In this document: one piece after another, positions 61,782-64,000 of the stretch
How the letters are laid out: every line of letters begins with the position of its first letter
How positions within the stretch are numbered: position 1 is the first letter of the stretch
DNA from: GCA-2401735 sp051252095
GTDB taxonomy: Bacteria; Pseudomonadota; Gammaproteobacteria; Burkholderiales; Methylophilaceae
Assembly (NCBI GenBank): GCA_051252095.1
Contig: JBPOFK010000013.1
Span: 1 to 64,000 of the forward strand
Length of the DNA: 64,000 bases
Direction of reading: 5' to 3'
Program-made: the position numbers and the translations under genes
The notes under the pieces: generated by a model
Told to the model about the DNA's origin: nothing
Seen by the model: only the letters and a program-made list of their open reading frames with translations
Databases searched by the model: none

Positions 61782-62321
61782 ATGGACAGGGATGAAGACA
61801 TTGATGACGAGTTAAGCTTGTTTAAACAAGCGGTTGCAGGTGCCCGGCCAATACAAGTTAATCGAGTTCCACTCCCTGTAAAAAAACCAAAGCCTATACC
61901 GCGCCAGTTTATAATGGATGAGCGTCAGGCGCTGATTGACTCATTAAGTGACCACTATATTCCTGCACATGAGCTAGAAAGTGGTGAAGAGCTTTTATAC
62001 CTGCGCGATGGCCAATCTCCAATCATACTCAGCAAACTAAGACGCGGCCATTGGGTTATTCAGCGACATATCGATTTACACGGCTTGATCAGCGATGAAG
62101 CAAGGGCCTACGTATCTGAATTCATCTCAGATTGCAAAAAGCGAGGTATTCGTTGTGTGCGCATTGTGCATGGCAAAGGATTAGGCTCGCGTAATAAAGA
62201 ACCTATTCTTAAAAACAAACTGAGAGGCTGGCTCATGCAAAAAGATGAAGTCATTGCTTACGCTCAAGCTAAACCACAAGATGGCGGCAGTGGCGCTGTG
62301 ATTGTATTACTAAAAGCTTAG
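61782..62321 (+). CDS. Smr-domain protein
   Basis: A 179-residue protein with the C-terminal Smr (small MutS-related) domain: IDLHG at the domain start, IRIVHGKGLGS as the catalytic HGKG-type motif, and the terminal DGGSGAVIVLL. Smr domains nick or bind DNA or RNA. The frame is open from 61689, inside the sulP 3' end, but I choose ATG 61782 because the upstream part is not family-like and the protein starts MDRDEDIDDELSLF. It lies 43 bases after sulP. Confidence 0.9.
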   Translation: MDRDEDIDDELSLFKQAVAGARPIQVNRVPLPVKKPKPIPRQFIMDERQALIDSLSDHYIPAHELESGEELLYLRDGQSPIILSKLRRGHWVIQRHIDLHGLISDEARAYVSEFISDCKKRGIRCVRIVHGKGLGSRNKEPILKNKLRGWLMQKDEVIAYAQAKPQDGGSGAVIVLLKA

Positions 62322-62342
62322 CAAATAAATTAACGCGGAATA

Positions 62343-62750
62343 TTGAGCAAAAAAATGAATATGAGTTTCAATTTAGAAGATGCAGGTCAAGTCGCTGTAG
62401 GCTCATTTGCATTAGCCGTACCGATTGCATTCTCAGAAGAAGCTTGGAAACTAGGGGAAACACTGCCATTATTAAACCTTAGCCTTGTCTTTATTCTGTC
62501 TATCGCTTTTCTCAGTTTTTTTGCCTACGAAAGTGTTTTTCAAGCTGATATTAAATACCGCATTCCCGTATTTGTAAGCAGGATAATCATTGCTTATTTA
62601 ATTGCAGCAATTGTTGTGTCACTTGTCCTCTTTTCTTTAGACAAATTTCCCTTATTTACAGATACATATGTTGCATTCCGGCGTCTTATTGTTGTCACCA
62701 TGCCTGCCTCTATGGGTGCTATCATTGTTGATAGCTTTGATAAAGAATAA
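62343..62750 (+). CDS. DUF2391-like integral membrane protein
   Basis: A 135-residue protein with four hydrophobic segments (about residues 12-30, 40-62, 72-94, 108-130) that resembles the DUF2391 family of unknown function, including the FSEEAWKLGETLPLLNL and AFRRLIVVTMPASMGAIIVDSF segments. The start is uncertain: TTG 62343 with a GGAA five bases upstream, or ATG 62355. It lies 21 bases after the Smr gene. I do not recognise a function. Confidence 0.75.
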   Translation: MSKKMNMSFNLEDAGQVAVGSFALAVPIAFSEEAWKLGETLPLLNLSLVFILSIAFLSFFAYESVFQADIKYRIPVFVSRIIIAYLIAAIVVSLVLFSLDKFPLFTDTYVAFRRLIVVTMPASMGAIIVDSFDKE

Positions 62751-62831
62751 CTTTTAAGACCTTAGGGTTTTTAAATAGATTCAACTTTATGCGTCAAAAG
62801 CATCTGTCTATTTTCCCATCTATAATTTTAA

Positions 62832-63311
62832 TCACAATCCTAATTCACTTAAATTAGGATGATCATCAGGTCGCCGACCTAGAGGCCAAAAGAATTTTCT
62901 GTCGCTCTCTTTTATTGGCAAATCATTAATACTAGCGTAGCGTAATTCCATTAAGCCATTTTCATCAAATTGCCAATTCTCATTTCCATAAGAGCGAAAC
63001 CAATTGCCAGCGTCATCATGCCACTCATAGGCAAAACGTACTGCAATACGATTACCATCAAACGCCCAAATTTCTTTAATTAATCGGTAATCTAATTCTT
63101 TTGCCCATTTACGGGTTAAAAAATCAACAATTTGCGCACGCCCTCTCGGAAACTCCGTACGATTACGCCATTGACAATCGATAGTGTAGACCTTGGAAAC
63201 CCGTTCGGGGTCACGGCTATTCCAACCATCTTCAGCCATGCGCACTTTTTGGATAGCTGTTTCGCGAGTGAAAGGCGGTACTGGTGGACGGGCGTCCGTT
63301 TCTGTATTCAT
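62832..63311 (-). CDS. DUF1348 (NTF2/SnoaL-like) protein
   Basis: A 159-residue soluble protein of the DUF1348 family, a cone-shaped NTF2-like fold. Typical segments are AEDGWNSRDPERVSKVYTIDCQWRNRTEF, WAFDGNRIAVRFAYEWHDDAGNWFRSYGNENWQF and the C-terminal RRPDDHPNLSELGL. Function unknown, although the family often binds small hydrophobic ligands. It is divergent from the ZIP-like gene. Confidence 0.88.
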   Translation of the reverse strand: MNTETDARPPVPPFTRETAIQKVRMAEDGWNSRDPERVSKVYTIDCQWRNRTEFPRGRAQIVDFLTRKWAKELDYRLIKEIWAFDGNRIAVRFAYEWHDDAGNWFRSYGNENWQFDENGLMELRYASINDLPIKESDRKFFWPLGRRPDDHPNLSELGL

Positions 63312-63405
63312 GGTTATTTCCTATGCTGATATTGACATATTATATGGGCAAGCACTTGTATAATGCTACACACATACACTAAAGTATTAAGTGAGCATAA
63401 TCAAT

Positions 63406-64000
63406 ATGAATGAAACACTAACTATTATTCTATATGCTTTTGGCGCTGGCATCTGCATCCCGATAGGCGGCGCACTAGGCTACTTTGAACACATTAAATC
63501 AAAATGGTTAGAGAATGAATTTAGACATTCAGTAATTGCTTTTGGCGGCGGCATTATGCTGGCTGCAGTTGCTTTAGTATTAGTTCCTGAAGGAACTCAC
63601 TATATTAGTCACCCAATATATAGCGTATTGATTTTATTGCTTGGCGGCATTAGTTTCTTTTTGTTAGAAAGCTATTTAGGGTCGCGTCGCTTAGAAAAAC
63701 CGCAATTTACTGCAATGTTACTCGACTTTATTCCTGAGTCTTTGGCTCTCGGTGGAGCGCTTGCTGTCAATGCTAAGACTGCCCCTTTGCTTGCCATTTT
63801 CATTGGCTTACAAAACTTACCTGAAGGGTTTAATGCCTATCGAGAGCTACGTATACAAAAAAATGCAAATGCTAAAAACATATTACTATTTATGTTGTTG
63901 CTGGCTCCACTGGGGCCAATGATTGCTTTTATTGGTTGGTATCACTTCAGTGAAAATCTACAATTACTTGGCGCTACAATGCTATTTGCTGCAGGGGGTA
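63406..64000 (+). CDS. ZIP-like divalent metal transporter (3' truncated)
   Basis: The frame starts at ATG 63406 and runs to the window end without a stop, so 198 residues are visible. The protein is hydrophobic with about six visible membrane segments. GGGIMLAAVALVLVPEGTHYI, LLDFIPESLALGGAL and FIGLQNLPEGFNAYREL match the ZIP family, but the usual TM4 His-Asn-x-Pro and TM5 His-Glu motifs read DFIPES and QNLPEG. Zn, Fe or another ion could be carried; the altered ligands leave this open. It is divergent from the DUF1348 gene. Confidence 0.75.
   Translation, partial: MNETLTIILYAFGAGICIPIGGALGYFEHIKSKWLENEFRHSVIAFGGGIMLAAVALVLVPEGTHYISHPIYSVLILLLGGISFFLLESYLGSRRLEKPQFTAMLLDFIPESLALGGALAVNAKTAPLLAIFIGLQNLPEGFNAYRELRIQKNANAKNILLFMLLLAPLGPMIAFIGWYHFSENLQLLGATMLFAAGG

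Noticed and set aside
1..64000. tRNA, rRNA, CRISPR, insertion sequence or prophage
   Set aside because: No transposase, integrase, phage gene, direct-repeat array or tRNA-like cloverleaf was found; a tRNAscan/CRISPR search would be the decisive test.

Overview
The window is 64 kb of AT-rich (about 40% GC by eye), densely packed chromosome from a Gram-negative bacterium. Gene content (lolA, ppiD, mltD, ftsK-lolA-rarA-serS, gloB/yafS/rnhA/dnaQ, an RNase E with a long C-terminal tail) indicates a proteobacterium. The orn/M48/rsgA grouping, the peptide ABC transporter-fabI-ppiD block and the low GC fit a betaproteobacterium, most likely Methylophilaceae (Methylotenera-like). That family-level call is inference: no rRNA gene and no methylotrophy gene lies in the window. 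I see no tRNA, rRNA, insertion sequence, prophage or CRISPR array. The region looks like core chromosome with a few accessory pieces.

Layout. 1-3.8 kb: the 3' part of glgB, then pgi (glycogen and hexose phosphate). 3.8-6.8 kb, minus strand: rluC, a HAD phosphatase, a Rieske protein and sppA. 6.8-7.4 kb: a long divergent leader before rne (RNase E). 10-12.3 kb: DUF190/crcB (fluoride) facing away from glgA. 12.4-15.5 kb: orn, an M48 protease, a small unusual cytochrome c and rsgA. 15.5-20.3 kb: a histone-deacetylase-like protein, an HD-GYP protein with an altered HD motif, a degenerate-GGDEF/EAL protein and a QueD-like enzyme. 20.3-25.6 kb, minus strand: a yafS-like methyltransferase, rnhA, dnaQ and the dTDP-rhamnose genes rfbB-A-C-D. 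25.6-32.4 kb: gloB, mltD, a peptide ABC transporter without its ATPases, and fabI. 32.5-35.5 kb, minus strand: a small membrane protein, greB and ppiD.

35.6-41.8 kb: a nuclease and helicase-nuclease pair resembling AddB/AddA. 41.9-45.0 kb: a probable copper-handling cluster (small Cys/His protein, TolC-like lipoprotein, compact two-domain multicopper oxidase). 45.1-52.6 kb: an MscS channel, a DedA-family protein, mfd, rpiA and an MltF-like lytic transglycosylase. 52.6-58.2 kb, minus strand: ftsK, lolA, rarA and serS. 58.3-64 kb: dps, trxB, a SulP transporter, an Smr protein, a DUF2391 membrane protein, a DUF1348 protein and a ZIP-like transporter cut by the window end.

Most genes are housekeeping with intact motifs. 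The most interesting items are: a cytochrome c with neither Met nor a second His as distal haem ligand but a Cys-Asn motif like that of the SHP high-spin cytochromes; an HD-GYP protein with Gln in place of the first His; a multicopper oxidase with two-domain spacing plus a Met-rich tail; an AddAB-like pair lacking the iron-sulfur cysteine pattern; the long rne leader and the paired LVET motifs in the RNase E tail; and a nested inverted repeat between greB and ppiD. I found no clear case of a wholly new system.
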